NCBI RefSeq assembly: GCF_900141775.1
Contig: NZ_FSRI01000001.1
Span: forward strand, 838,251 to 902,250
DNA: 64,000 nt
Reading direction: 5' to 3'
Origin: Salinivibrio sp. ES.052
Lineage (GTDB): Bacteria; Pseudomonadota; Gammaproteobacteria; Enterobacterales; Vibrionaceae
In this document: piece after piece, positions 29,314 through 38,700 of the stretch
Numbering within the stretch: position 1 is the first letter of the stretch
How the letters are laid out: each line of letters opens with the position of its first letter
Translations under genes and position numbers: made by a program
Notes under the pieces: model-generated
Told to the model about the DNA's origin: nothing
Database searches by the model: none
The model's input: the letters and a program-made list of their open reading frames with translations, nothing else

Positions 29314-30480
29314 ATGATCACGTGGAATGAACTTTTAGGCGTGAATGTCGGCGAGAGTGCCGAGCAAATTAAACAGCGCTATAAGCGACTTTCTAGTCGC
29401 GTGCACCCAGATAAAGGCGGGAGCACGGGGTTGATGCAATTGGTCAGTGAAGCTTATCAAGCCATTAAAGCTGGAAAAGGCGATACCAGTGCGTTGGGTC
29501 AATCGCAACGTGAAGGAAGCCAGGCGGCACTGCGCAGCCAAATCGCACGTCTACAAAAAGAGCTGGCTGCCTTACAACAAGAAAACCGCATGCTTAAGTC
29601 TCGTCAGTCAAGCCAACAGATACCCGCGCACCTGACGGCAAAAATCGCCAAACTTGAATTTGATAACCGCCAGTGGCGAGAGCACTGCCAGAAGTTAGAG
29701 CGTCAACATCAATCGTTGGAAGGTCAGCACCAAAGCCTGAAGCGTGAGCACGAGCAGCGTAAGAAAGATGCGATTCAGCTCAATCGTGAGCTGAAAGAGG
29801 CGCTCACTCGAGTCGAGCAGTTAGAGACAGAGCTTACCCATAAAGCCACCCCTGTGACACTAAAGCCCGCGAAACCTGGGTTGTCTTGGCGCTGGGTACT
29901 TGCATCATGGCTTATTGCGGCAGTCGCGATGCTGCCTATCGGATCGTGGCAACACTGGATAGATCGTCTTTTGGGTCAGGAACAACCTGACACGACGCAG
30001 CGAGTGAGAATTATTGACCCGGATCCGCCGGCAGCTGAGCCAGCCACTGCCTTGACGGCAATACAACCCAAATCCGAGCCGCCACCGGCTATACCCGCCG
30101 CGCCTATGATCCAACTGACACCCACGGCAAATCAGTGGCATATCGACCAATATGCAGAGACTGCACAGCCTTATCTTGCGCTACGCAGTGAACAAGGCTC
30201 GTATGTTGTCGTTAACTGCATGGGTGATTTCTATGTCTACCTTAATCGCGGCTACCAACCATTACGCGTACCACCTAACTTAGATTATGTTGCACAGCGC
30301 CAACATTTCCATGTTTATGCGATTCCCTATGGTCAAGGTGCCTCTATCGATAGCTGGCAACTCGCTCGCAAAGTACAAATATTCGATGACACCTTTGTCA
30401 GTGCTGAGTTGGCCCCTCAATTGACAGCATTCGAGCAATCATGCCGACAAACTCCCGGGTTAACCGCGGTGAATTTATAG
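29314..30480 (+). CDS. J-domain protein with coiled coil and membrane helix
   Basis: 388 residues. The N-terminal J domain (residues 1-60) carries the HPD motif at 31-33 (RVHPDKGG), so it can stimulate a DnaK-type chaperone. A long coiled coil follows (about 73-175), then one membrane helix (about 192-210, WVLASWLIAAVAMLPIG), a Pro-rich linker and a C-terminal domain of about 140 residues of unknown fold ending in QSCRQTPGLTAVNL. The topology implies a cytosolic J domain and a periplasmic C-terminus. It has no Gly/Phe or zinc-finger region, so it is not DnaJ itself. ATG at 29314. Confidence 0.8.
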   Translation: MITWNELLGVNVGESAEQIKQRYKRLSSRVHPDKGGSTGLMQLVSEAYQAIKAGKGDTSALGQSQREGSQAALRSQIARLQKELAALQQENRMLKSRQSSQQIPAHLTAKIAKLEFDNRQWREHCQKLERQHQSLEGQHQSLKREHEQRKKDAIQLNRELKEALTRVEQLETELTHKATPVTLKPAKPGLSWRWVLASWLIAAVAMLPIGSWQHWIDRLLGQEQPDTTQRVRIIDPDPPAAEPATALTAIQPKSEPPPAIPAAPMIQLTPTANQWHIDQYAETAQPYLALRSEQGSYVVVNCMGDFYVYLNRGYQPLRVPPNLDYVAQRQHFHVYAIPYGQGASIDSWQLARKVQIFDDTFVSAELAPQLTAFEQSCRQTPGLTAVNL

Positions 30481-30616
30481 TATGCGGTGAATTGATAGTA
30501 TTGGTAGCTTCAAAGCGTCAGCCTCGTGACAGTAGGAAATGAATAAACCCCTTGTTGAGCCAGCATGTATTACACTGAACATTAAGCAATAAATTCAGCT
30601 TTTTGAGGTTAGTGCA

Positions 30617-31780
30617 ATGCTTGATCAAGCCATGTTTGCGTACCGATACGATCCGCCTCGCCAAGACAGCACCAATGGTGTGTTTCGTCGCCATAAGCTG
30701 GCGGTATCACATACTATATCGTTAGAGGAGTGCGTGTCTGGGATAGGCATCCCCGCTTGGTCAGAAGCACGGTCCGCCGCCAGCCAAGACGCGGCTGTGG
30801 TGAAAACCATAATGGCACAAGGCGCAAGTTTGCTTGGTCAAATGCAAGTTGATCCGCTTGGCTTTAGTATCACCGGGTTTAATCCGTTTTATGCTGAACT
30901 TCGCAATCCCAACTATCGTCAATACCGAGTAGGGGGAGCCAACGCAGGTGTTGCGGTGGCGGTCGCTAAAAAACTTGCCGATATGGGATTAGGCAACGAT
31001 GCTTTTGGCGGCGTGAGGATCCCAGCCGCGCACTGTGGGTTGTTTGGCTATCGTCCAACGCCGGGGTTAGTTGATACCAATGGGTTCATCGCAATGACGG
31101 AAACATTTGACAACGTCGGGGTATGTAGCGCGAGCCTCGGCCCTTTGAGTCAGTTCCAAGAGATGGTTGCACGACCATCAACCGCCGTAACCAACATCCA
31201 AGGCGTTGTGATTGCAGAGCCTATTTTTGCTTTATTCTACTCGGATGAAGCGATGAATCATGTTTATCAACATCTAGAGCATTTACCTTTACCGCAAGAA
31301 ACCACCTTGGCAATGAACAAACTTGTGCTCTCTCGGGTAGAGAAAGCCCAAGTTTCCATTGCTAGCCAAGAGTTTTTGCTGATGTATCAATCATGGTTAG
31401 CGGACACTCAGATCGATTTACCAACCTCAACACAGGCCTACCTAGACCGTCTAAAAAAGGTCGACTACAAAGATCACTACCAAGCGAAGAAAACCCGTAA
31501 ACAGTTACGAGATACCCTATGTGGCATGTGGCCGAGTGATAAAGTGTTGATCATGCCTTCCACTCCTGGTGCAATTTTACCCCGAAATGTTGAGCATTCG
31601 GTCAGTGAGTCGTTTAATTTGTCCCAACGTCGTCTTATGGCTCTCGCTGATGTGTGTGGTTTGCCGCAATTAACGGTGCCCTTATTTACGCATAAGGACA
31701 CTCCGTATGGGATCACTCTGCTAGCACACCCAAATAAAGACAAGTTACTAATGGAAGTAGCACGTCGTTGGTTAGACTAA
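30617..31780 (+). CDS. amidase-signature family protein lacking catalytic residues
   Basis: 387 residues that align with the amidase signature fold: AVVKTIMAQGASLLGQMQVD, then NPNYRQYRVGGANAGVAVAV, then GVRIPAAHCGLFGYRPTPG. In active enzymes the signature reads GGSSGGS and then TDTGGSIR. Here it reads GGANAGV (residues 106-112) and NDAFGGVR (127-134), which removes the cis-Ser and puts Gly132 in place of the nucleophile. The catalytic Lys position (AVKD in active enzymes) is AVSH, with Ser31. All three triad residues are gone, so it is probably a pseudoenzyme with a binding or structural role. GAGG lies before the ATG, so it is translated normally. Confidence 0.75.
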   Translation: MLDQAMFAYRYDPPRQDSTNGVFRRHKLAVSHTISLEECVSGIGIPAWSEARSAASQDAAVVKTIMAQGASLLGQMQVDPLGFSITGFNPFYAELRNPNYRQYRVGGANAGVAVAVAKKLADMGLGNDAFGGVRIPAAHCGLFGYRPTPGLVDTNGFIAMTETFDNVGVCSASLGPLSQFQEMVARPSTAVTNIQGVVIAEPIFALFYSDEAMNHVYQHLEHLPLPQETTLAMNKLVLSRVEKAQVSIASQEFLLMYQSWLADTQIDLPTSTQAYLDRLKKVDYKDHYQAKKTRKQLRDTLCGMWPSDKVLIMPSTPGAILPRNVEHSVSESFNLSQRRLMALADVCGLPQLTVPLFTHKDTPYGITLLAHPNKDKLLMEVARRWLD

Positions 31781-32099
31781 GGGAAGGATTGCACCCTTAT
31801 CCCCACAATCGTCAAGAAATTTCTATAAAAAACCTTTTTTAGTATTTATTTGTTTGAAAATAAAGAGAAAAATAAGTATTTCGTCGTGCGTTTACTATCA
31901 ACAGAAACTGTGGATAACCGGTTGGATTAGTCGGTGTTTAACTCTTTAAGTTTATGAAATAAAAGGTATATATTTAAACTTCCAATACGTTTGGCACATA
32001 AGCTCCGTGTTATAAGAAAGTGACAAATTAGCTGTCACGTTCCTGTAACGTCTCGTAGACGTGCAATTAACGCATGATCACCTATCGTGACAAAGAGAT
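31781..32099. other. AT-rich intergenic region
   Basis: No gene seen. A short perfect hairpin, ACGTCT-CGT-AGACGT, lies at 32048-32062. The rest is AT-rich and without recognisable motif. Confidence 0.4.
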
Positions 32100-32381
32100 T
32101 TATCGCCATTTTTGGTCTTTTTTAGAGGATTTTATCTTGTATTGGGTCTTACAGTGACTGCGCATCACACCTCTTAAACGCAAAGATTGATGCTTGGTTT
32201 TTCGTCCGCGAGTCCGTGCCCGCCACACCTTAAAACTACGTGGTTTTAATTCACGCCGCATTAACGCAATCACATCGTCTTGGCGTAGGCCATAAAGTGT
32301 TTCAATCGCCTCAAACGGGGTCCTATCTTCCCACGCCATTTCAATGATCCGGTCTAAGTCACCCGGCTCAGTCAGTTGCAT
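32100..32381 (-). CDS. TIGR03643/DUF2805-like small protein
   Basis: 93 residues. The N-terminal part DRIIEMAWEDRTPFEAIETL, then GLRQDDVIALMRRELKPRSF, then KVWRARTRGRKTKH, is the conserved core of a small family of unknown function with helix-turn-helix-like character. The C-terminal tail is basic. An AGGAGGAG site precedes the ATG at 32381. It flanks the leader of CRISPR array 1 and points away from it. Confidence 0.8.
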   Translation of the reverse strand: MQLTEPGDLDRIIEMAWEDRTPFEAIETLYGLRQDDVIALMRRELKPRSFKVWRARTRGRKTKHQSLRLRGVMRSHCKTQYKIKSSKKDQKWR

Positions 32382-32469
32382 ACGCTCCTCCTTGTATTAG
32401 AGCGATATGTACGTATAAGTCGAATCACGCGGATCAATAAATAAGAGTGGATGCCTTAACCCGTTATGA

Positions 32470-32599
32470 CCCTTATTTTTTGTCTTGTAAAAATAACCAA
32501 TAGATACAGTCATTTATGAAAGGCCCTTTTTAACAAGGGTAAAAGACCATTTTTATCCTAACGGCCTGTTGTCACTGGCGATTGTTACGTTATTCTATT
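32470..32599 (+). promoter_or_regulatory. leader of CRISPR array 1
   Basis: AT-rich leader. Its last 75 bases are nearly identical to those before arrays 2 and 3: TTTTTAACAAGGGTAAAAG, then ATTTTTATCCTAAC, then CCTGTTGTCACTG, then TTATTCTAT directly before the first repeat. It should carry the array promoter and the integration signals for Cas1-Cas2/3. Confidence 0.85.
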
Positions 32600-33828
32600 G
32601 TTCACTGCCGCACAGGCAGCTTAGAAATTGCTTGGATACGGTGATTTGATCAGCGTGTCGTTCACTGCCGCACAGGCAGCTTAGAAAGTGAAAATCATTA
32701 ATGTGACCACCATCACACAGTTCACTGCCGCACAGGCAGCTTAGAAAGTCAGAAACATCGCTTTCTGGCACGGTATTTGGTTCACTGCCGCACAGGCAGC
32801 TTAGAAAGTGCATTTTGCACCTCAGATCAACATTGAATCGTTCACTGCCGCACAGGCAGCTTAGAAAAGTCAGCTCAGCCATGGCGTCAGCCGCATAGAG
32901 TTCACTGCCGCACAGGCAGCTTAGAAACGCCACGACCGGCACAATGTGGATCACATCATGTTCACTGCCGCACAGGCAGCTTAGAAAAACAGCAGCAGTA
33001 ATGCCTTGGTTCGCTTCCGGTTCACTGCCGCACAGGCAGCTTAGAAAACTCAAGCGGCGCATAATCCATTGCGCCTGTTGTTCACTGCCGCACAGGCAGC
33101 TTAGAAATGTTTAAATGACGCGCCTAACGCATCCGTTTGGTTCACTGCCGCACAGGCAGCTTAGAAATTTTTTACCCATTATCGCTATCCGCTTGTCTTG
33201 TTCACTGCCGCACAGGCAGCTTAGAAAGACCTGCTCTAATGTCAGGCCAGCTGCCTTTCGTTCACTGCCGCACAGGCAGCTTAGAAATGAAATACCTTAA
33301 AGTTTGGGAAGATCATAAAGTTCACTGCCGCACAGGCAGCTTAGAAACCGCGTAAGGTAAAACTCGCGCTCTACGTTGCTGTTCACTGCCGCACAGGCAG
33401 CTTAGAAAACTTATGCGGGTTGTCGAATTGGATCCAATGCGTTCACTGCCGCACAGGCAGCTTAGAAAGTCAGTATCACCACCATCAGAGCCGCCGTCGG
33501 GTTCACTGCCGCACAGGCAGCTTAGAAATGTTTGTTGCCATCGCCCAGCCCCCACACAAGGTTCACTGCCGCACAGGCAGCTTAGAAATTGTATGTTGGT
33601 GATTAGCTCTGATGCGGGTGGTTCACTGCCGCACAGGCAGCTTAGAAACACAAACTAACAAAACGAAATGCCCGTGGATCGTTCACTGCCGCACAGGCAG
33701 CTTAGAAATATCGCGTGATGTATCTAATAAACCATTTCGAGTTCACTGCCGCACAGGCAGCTTAGAAATGCTCCTCTTCCCACTCGCTAAGCGGCTTACG
33801 GTTCACTGCCGCACAGGCAGCTTAGACA
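32600..33828 (+). CRISPR. CRISPR array 1, type I-F, 21 repeats
   Basis: Twenty-one 28-bp repeats beginning GTTCACTGCCGCACAGGCAG and ending CTTAGAAA, with 20 spacers. All spacers are 32 bases except one of 33 (33348-33380). The repeat hairpin is CTGCC-GCACA-GGCAG, the Cas6f substrate. The last repeat ends CTTAGACA, marking the old, leader-distal end, so transcription runs on the plus strand from the leader at 32470-32599. Apparent open frames across the array are artefacts of the repeat. Confidence 0.99.
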
Positions 33829-33940
33829 CTGAAAATAATTGTTTTTTGATGTCAGTTCATTGTTAGTGGGTCGTGGCATCGAGGGAGTAGGGGACGGTTC
33901 AAGGTCAATAAAAGCGTATGACTAGCAATGACCATACACG

Positions 33941-34225
33941 TCAATTTGATGCATGTTTGTAGCCAAAGTTAAGCTGGCAACCACACGCTTTTGCATAGCC
34001 TAGCAGGGTTTTAAGGGTTGGATTACTTTTCCCTTTTTCAAGTCGAGAAATATTGCCTTCTTTCGTCCCCATACGTTCTGCAACCTCTTGTTGAGTTAGC
34101 CCGGCCTGCTTACGCATACTGAGCAACATATCTATCAATTCAAACTCAGGCGTCAATTCATTGTATGCTTGTTTCACGTCTGGGTTTTGCAATGCTTTCG
34201 CTTTTAATGCCTGTAAGCTATTCAC
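33941..34225 (-). CDS. XRE-family antitoxin (HigA-like)
   Basis: 94 residues. A helix-turn-helix covers about 38-75: LTQQEVAERMGTKEGNISRL, then EKGKSNPTLKTLLGYAKA. It is the second gene of a toxin-first pair and overlaps the toxin gene by eight bases. It would bind and neutralise the toxin and repress the pair through the palindrome at 34555-34570. The pair sits between array 1 and cas1. Confidence 0.88.
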   Translation of the reverse strand: MNSLQALKAKALQNPDVKQAYNELTPEFELIDMLLSMRKQAGLTQQEVAERMGTKEGNISRLEKGKSNPTLKTLLGYAKACGCQLNFGYKHASN

Positions 34226-34541
34226 TTTTCACCTCTTTCATACGCCCTGTTGCCAATGCTAAGTCTTTCTTTGGTGTCTTTTGGCTTTTTTTCACAAATG
34301 CATGAAGGATATAGATGTTGGGGCCGTCTAAATAACAGAATAGACTTCGCCCAATTCCTTCTTTTGCTTTGGCGCGAATTTCAAACAGGCCGTTACCTAT
34401 TGATTCTGTGTGAGGAGGACCCAAGTTTGCGCCATGTTTTTCTATTAGTTCAAGCAGCTTGAGCATTCGCGCTTGAATCTTAGGAGGCATGTTGAGAATG
34501 CTCTCCTCCACGCCTTGGTAAAAAACAATGTTCCAGTTCAT
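34218..34541 (-). CDS. RelE/HigB-like toxin (Gp49 family)
   Basis: 107 residues of the phage-derived Gp49/RelE toxin family. Typical features are VFYQGVEESILNMPPKIQAR, then LGPPHTESIGNGLFEIRAK, then SLFCYLDGPNIYILHAFVKK, then SQKTPKKDLALATGRM. Members cleave ribosome-bound mRNA. The toxin gene comes first, and the antitoxin follows with an eight-base overlap. Start ATG at 34541. Confidence 0.88.
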   Translation of the reverse strand: MNWNIVFYQGVEESILNMPPKIQARMLKLLELIEKHGANLGPPHTESIGNGLFEIRAKAKEGIGRSLFCYLDGPNIYILHAFVKKSQKTPKKDLALATGRMKEVKSE

Positions 34542-34554
34542 CTTTCACTTCTTG

Positions 34555-34570
34555 TTATCATATATGATAA
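34555..34570 (-). promoter_or_regulatory. palindromic operator of the toxin-antitoxin pair
   Basis: Perfect 16-bp palindrome TTATCATATATGATAA, 14 bases upstream of the toxin start. This is the expected place for antitoxin binding and autorepression. It overlaps a likely -10 region. Confidence 0.7.
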
Positions 34571-34601
34571 GTTTCTGTAGGTCAAAATACACTCATCATA
34601 C

Positions 34602-34621
34602 CGAGTAATCTCGAGTAATCT
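34602..34621. repeat. tandem 10-bp direct repeat upstream of cas1
   Basis: CGAGTAATCT occurs twice head to tail, about 175 bases before cas1, in the region shared by the divergent TA and cas1 promoters. A regulator could bind here, but nothing identifies one. Confidence 0.45.
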
Positions 34622-34796
34622 TGGGCGATTAGTGTTATCTGATTCGCATAACAATCGTACAGACAGTAGATTGCGATCTTCCTTCAAACCCTAAACTGTG
34701 CCTTGTTTCACGGGCATGCATTGCTATTTTTGTTACCTTTCTAGCGTTTGTGAGTGATCTGCTTTGTCACTCGGGATAATCACGAAAGGGACACCC

Positions 34797-35768
34797 ATGG
34801 ACGATCTCTCGCCCTCGGATCTTAAAACCATCCTTCATTCTAAACGCGCCAATATGTACTACCTCGAGCATTGCCGTGTGATGCAAAAAGACGGGCGTGT
34901 GTTGTACTTGGTAGAGGCGAAACGCGAAAACCTTTACTTTAATATCCCCATTGCCAATACCACGGTGTTGTTGCTCGGGACTGGCACATCAATCACCCAA
35001 GCGGCGATGCGTATGCTCTCGCAAGCGGGCGTGCTGGTTGGCTTCTGCGGAGGTGGAGGCACACCGCTGCATATGGCAACCGACGTTGAATGGTTTACAC
35101 CGCAAAGCGAGTATCGACCCACTGAATATCTGCAAGGGTGGTTGTCATTTTGGTTTGATGATCAAAAACGATTGGACGCTGCGCGAGCTTTTCAGTTGGC
35201 GCGCTTGAGTTATCTAAAGCAGGTCTGGCAAGCGAGCCGTGAACTTAAGCTTGAAGGGTTTGATGTCGCCGAATTAGCCGGCGCACTCGACACCTTTGTG
35301 GAGCGAACTGACAAAGCCAGCAAGCCGGCGGATTTATTGCTTACCGAAGCGCAGCTCACCAAAGCGCTCTACAAACACGCGGCGAACCGTACTCAAAAAA
35401 ACGGTTTTAAACGCCAGCATGAGGCCGACGATCTCGCCAATCGCTTTTTAAATCATGGCAACTACCTAGCCTATGGCTTGGCGGCGAGTTGTTTATGGGT
35501 GCTTGGGATCCCGCACGGATTTGCGGTGATGCATGGCAAAACCCGTCGCGGCGCGCTGGTGTTTGATGCCGCGGACTTAATCAAAGATGCCATCGTGCTG
35601 CCTTGGGCGTTTATATGCGCTAAAGAAAACGCTACCGAACAAGAATTTCGCCAGCAAGTTCTACAAGCCTTTATTGAACACAAAGCGATGGACTTTATGT
35701 TCAACACCATCAAAGCCATTGCGTTGCAAGATGACACCGACGATGAGATGACGGAGCCGCAACGATGA
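34797..35768 (+). CDS. cas1: CRISPR integrase Cas1, type I-F
   Basis: 323-residue spacer integrase. It cuts and joins new spacers at the leader end together with the Cas2 part of Cas2-3. The I-F form is recognisable by DLKTILHSKRANMYYLEHCR, then VEWFTPQSEYRPTEYLQ, then the conserved C-terminal NHGNYLAYGLAASCLWVLG, then MHGKTRRGALVFDAADLIKD with catalytic His and Asp. The ATG at 34797 follows AAAGGGAC; an ORF extension to 34764 lacks a site. The stop overlaps the cas2-3 start (ATGA), so translation is coupled. Confidence 0.97.
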   Translation: MDDLSPSDLKTILHSKRANMYYLEHCRVMQKDGRVLYLVEAKRENLYFNIPIANTTVLLLGTGTSITQAAMRMLSQAGVLVGFCGGGGTPLHMATDVEWFTPQSEYRPTEYLQGWLSFWFDDQKRLDAARAFQLARLSYLKQVWQASRELKLEGFDVAELAGALDTFVERTDKASKPADLLLTEAQLTKALYKHAANRTQKNGFKRQHEADDLANRFLNHGNYLAYGLAASCLWVLGIPHGFAVMHGKTRRGALVFDAADLIKDAIVLPWAFICAKENATEQEFRQQVLQAFIEHKAMDFMFNTIKAIALQDDTDDEMTEPQR

Positions 35769-38700
35769 TGGTGACCTTTATTTCTCAGTGCGAGAAAAAG
35801 GCACTGAAGAAAACCCGCCGCGTGCTTGATGCCTTTGCCAACCGAATTGGTGATAACACCTGGCAAACACTGATCACCGAAGATGGCTTAAATACGGTGC
35901 GAAAAATGCTGAGCAAAACCGCCAGCCGCAGCACCGCGGTCAGTTGTCATTGGATTCGTTCGCGAACTCATAGCCAACTCGTGTGGATTGTGGGTAATCG
36001 CCGCAAGTTTAACTTAGAAGGCAATGTGCCGGTTAATCGCACTGAGCAGGACCTTAGCCACAAAGAATGGGAGCAGGGCTGGCAGTTTAATGAGGTGATT
36101 GTGCTGGCAACGGCCATGGCCGGGTTGTTTCACGATTTTGGGAAAGCCAATGCGTTGTTTCAGCAAAAGCTTCGCGGCCAAACGGCACACCAAGGTGAAC
36201 CGTATCGCCATGAGTGGGTGTCGTTGCGTTTATTCGAGGCGTTTGTCAAAGGCAAGGCGGATCAGCAATGGCTTGATGAACTTAGCGAGCTTACGCCTGA
36301 AACCGCCGTCGAGCATGAAGCTGCGATACTAGCGCGACTGTTTACTGAAACGGACGGCTATCAACCTGTCTTTGATGACTTATCGCCATTTGCACGTATC
36401 GTGGCTTGGCTTATTGTCTCGCATCATCGGTTGCCCGTGAACTATGATGCCGACAAGGCGCCAGTTGAACTCTCGCAAATCGACCAATGGCTCCGCCGTT
36501 GCTTTGGTAGTCACTGGAATGCGCCCAACGCGCTTAACCTTGGTAAATATGATCCGCAAGCACTTGCCGATAACTGGCGTTTTCCCGATGGCACGCCGTT
36601 TTTAAGCCAGCCTTGGCAACAAAAAGCGCGCCAATTGGCCCAGCGTGCCCGCCAATATCCATGGCACTCTCATGGAAAAATTAATTGGTTATCACAGCGG
36701 TTTGTCAGCCATATGGCACGTTTATCATTAATGCTGGCGGATCATTATTACTCGTCGCTGCCACTGGAGAAATCCAAGCCCAAATGGCGCGATCGCCATT
36801 ACGCACCGATTGCTAACACAGACCAGTCTCAAGGCAAACGCAAAAACGCGCCGCCTAAACAACAGTTAGATGAGCACAACATCGGTGTGGCCATTAATGC
36901 GAGACGCTTTGCAGAGAATTTACCCTCACTTAAATGGACAATGCCGGCGATTGCTCAGCACCGCCGTTTTAGCCAAGGCGCCGAACAAGAAAAGTATCGC
37001 TGGCAAGATATCGCTTATCGGAAAACCAAAACTATAGCTACTCAGTCGGAAACACAGGGATTTTTCGGCATTAATATGGCGTCGACAGGTTGCGGGAAAA
37101 CCATCGCCAATGCGCGCATTATGTATGCGTTATCGGACCCTTGGCAGGGGTGCCGTTTCTCGGTGGCGCTAGGGCTGAGAACACTTACTTTGCAAACCGG
37201 CGATGCGTATCGCGACTTGCTAAAACTTGGCGATGACGAGCTGGGCGTCCTCGTTGGCTCGCAAGCGATCCAACGCTTACACGAGGCGCAAAATACGTCA
37301 CATCAGTCTTCCGGCGGCAGTGAGTCTACCGAAGATTTTCTCGAGCAACTGTTTATTAGCTACGAAGGGCAAATATACGATGGCCGGTTGAAACACTGGC
37401 TAAGTAGTCAGCCTAAGCTGGAGAAATTGGTCAGTGCGCCGGTATTGGTGAGCACGATTGATCATCTGATGCCCGCCACTGAAAGCCTGCGCGGCGGCCA
37501 TCAAATTGCGCCCATGTTGCGTTTGCTCAGTACCGACTTAGTGCTTGATGAGCCTGATGATTTTGGTCTTGAAGACTTACCGGCGCTGTGCCGCTTGGTA
37601 AATTGGGCAGGCATGTTAGGGTCACGGGTGCTGCTGTCATCGGCTACTTTGCCGCCTTCGTTAGTAAAAAGCTTGTTTGATGCCTATCGTGCGGGCAGGG
37701 CGCAGTTTAATCATGCCCAGTTTGGCGACAACGCTTCGACGTGCGAGGCTGACGATGCGCCTGTGATTTGCGGCTGGTTTGATGAGTTTACCAGCGAGAT
37801 CCAGACGGTGACGAGTAAAAGCGATTACGTGACTTACCACCGCGAATTTGTCGCCAAACGTGTTAAGCGATTAGAGGGCGCCCAAAAGGTGCTGCGCAAA
37901 GGGAAGACGTTAGATACCTCCGCGATTACCTCTCTGGCTGTTCCCCCAACACCCAGCGAACCTAACCTCGATTTTGGGCCGCTAGCGCAACTTATCCATA
38001 CGCATATTCATCAGTTGCACCATGCACATCATCAAACTCATGCATCCGGCAAAACAGTGTCGGTAGGTGTGGTGCGCATGGCCAATATTAACCCCATGGT
38101 CGCGCTGACTCGTACGCTGGTACAAATCTCACCGGAGCCGGATCACGCGCTCTTTATTTGTCCGTACCATTCCCAGTTTCCGCTGGCACTACGTTCTTAT
38201 CGAGAAAGTCGTCTCGATGCGGCGTTAAATCGCCATGATGAAGCGGCGATTTTCGACCAGCCAGAGATTCGCGATGCCATTTCGAACAGTGATGCCAAAC
38301 ATCTAATATTTGTGGTGGTGGGTACTGCGGTGGTGGAAGTTGGGCGAGATCACGATTACGACTGGGCCATTGCTGAGCCGAGCTCAATGCGTGCCTTAAT
38401 TCAGTTGGCAGGGCGGGTACAACGTCACCGCCAGCAAGCGCCGACAAGCGCCAATATTCATGTGCTCGCTCAGAATGTCCGTGGGTTAAAAGGCAGGTAT
38501 CCCGCTTATTGTAAGCCAGGCTTTGAAAGCGCTTCTATCCCGCTTGAAAAAGGTTACAAGGTCACGCTTGATGAAGGGCTGACTGCCATTTCCGCCACGC
38601 CGCGTATTCAGGAAATTCCCAAGCTGGAAAAATCTGCCTTTATATTTGATTCGTCGGCAAAAAGAGCGGCCAAGCCGGTGAGCCACTGGGGCGTGCAGGA

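Noticed and set aside
32595-33062. Long open frames through the arrays encoding repeated FLSCLCGSE or VHCRTGSLE units (arrays 1, 2 and 3)
   Set aside because: They exist only because 28-bp repeats plus 32-base spacers give a 60-base period divisible by three. They break at each 33-base spacer, and the repeats and leaders are plainly CRISPR.
34044-34059. Self-targeting of the antitoxin gene by the array 2 spacer at 45382
   Set aside because: The match covers only the middle 16 bases; the PAM-proximal seed does not pair.
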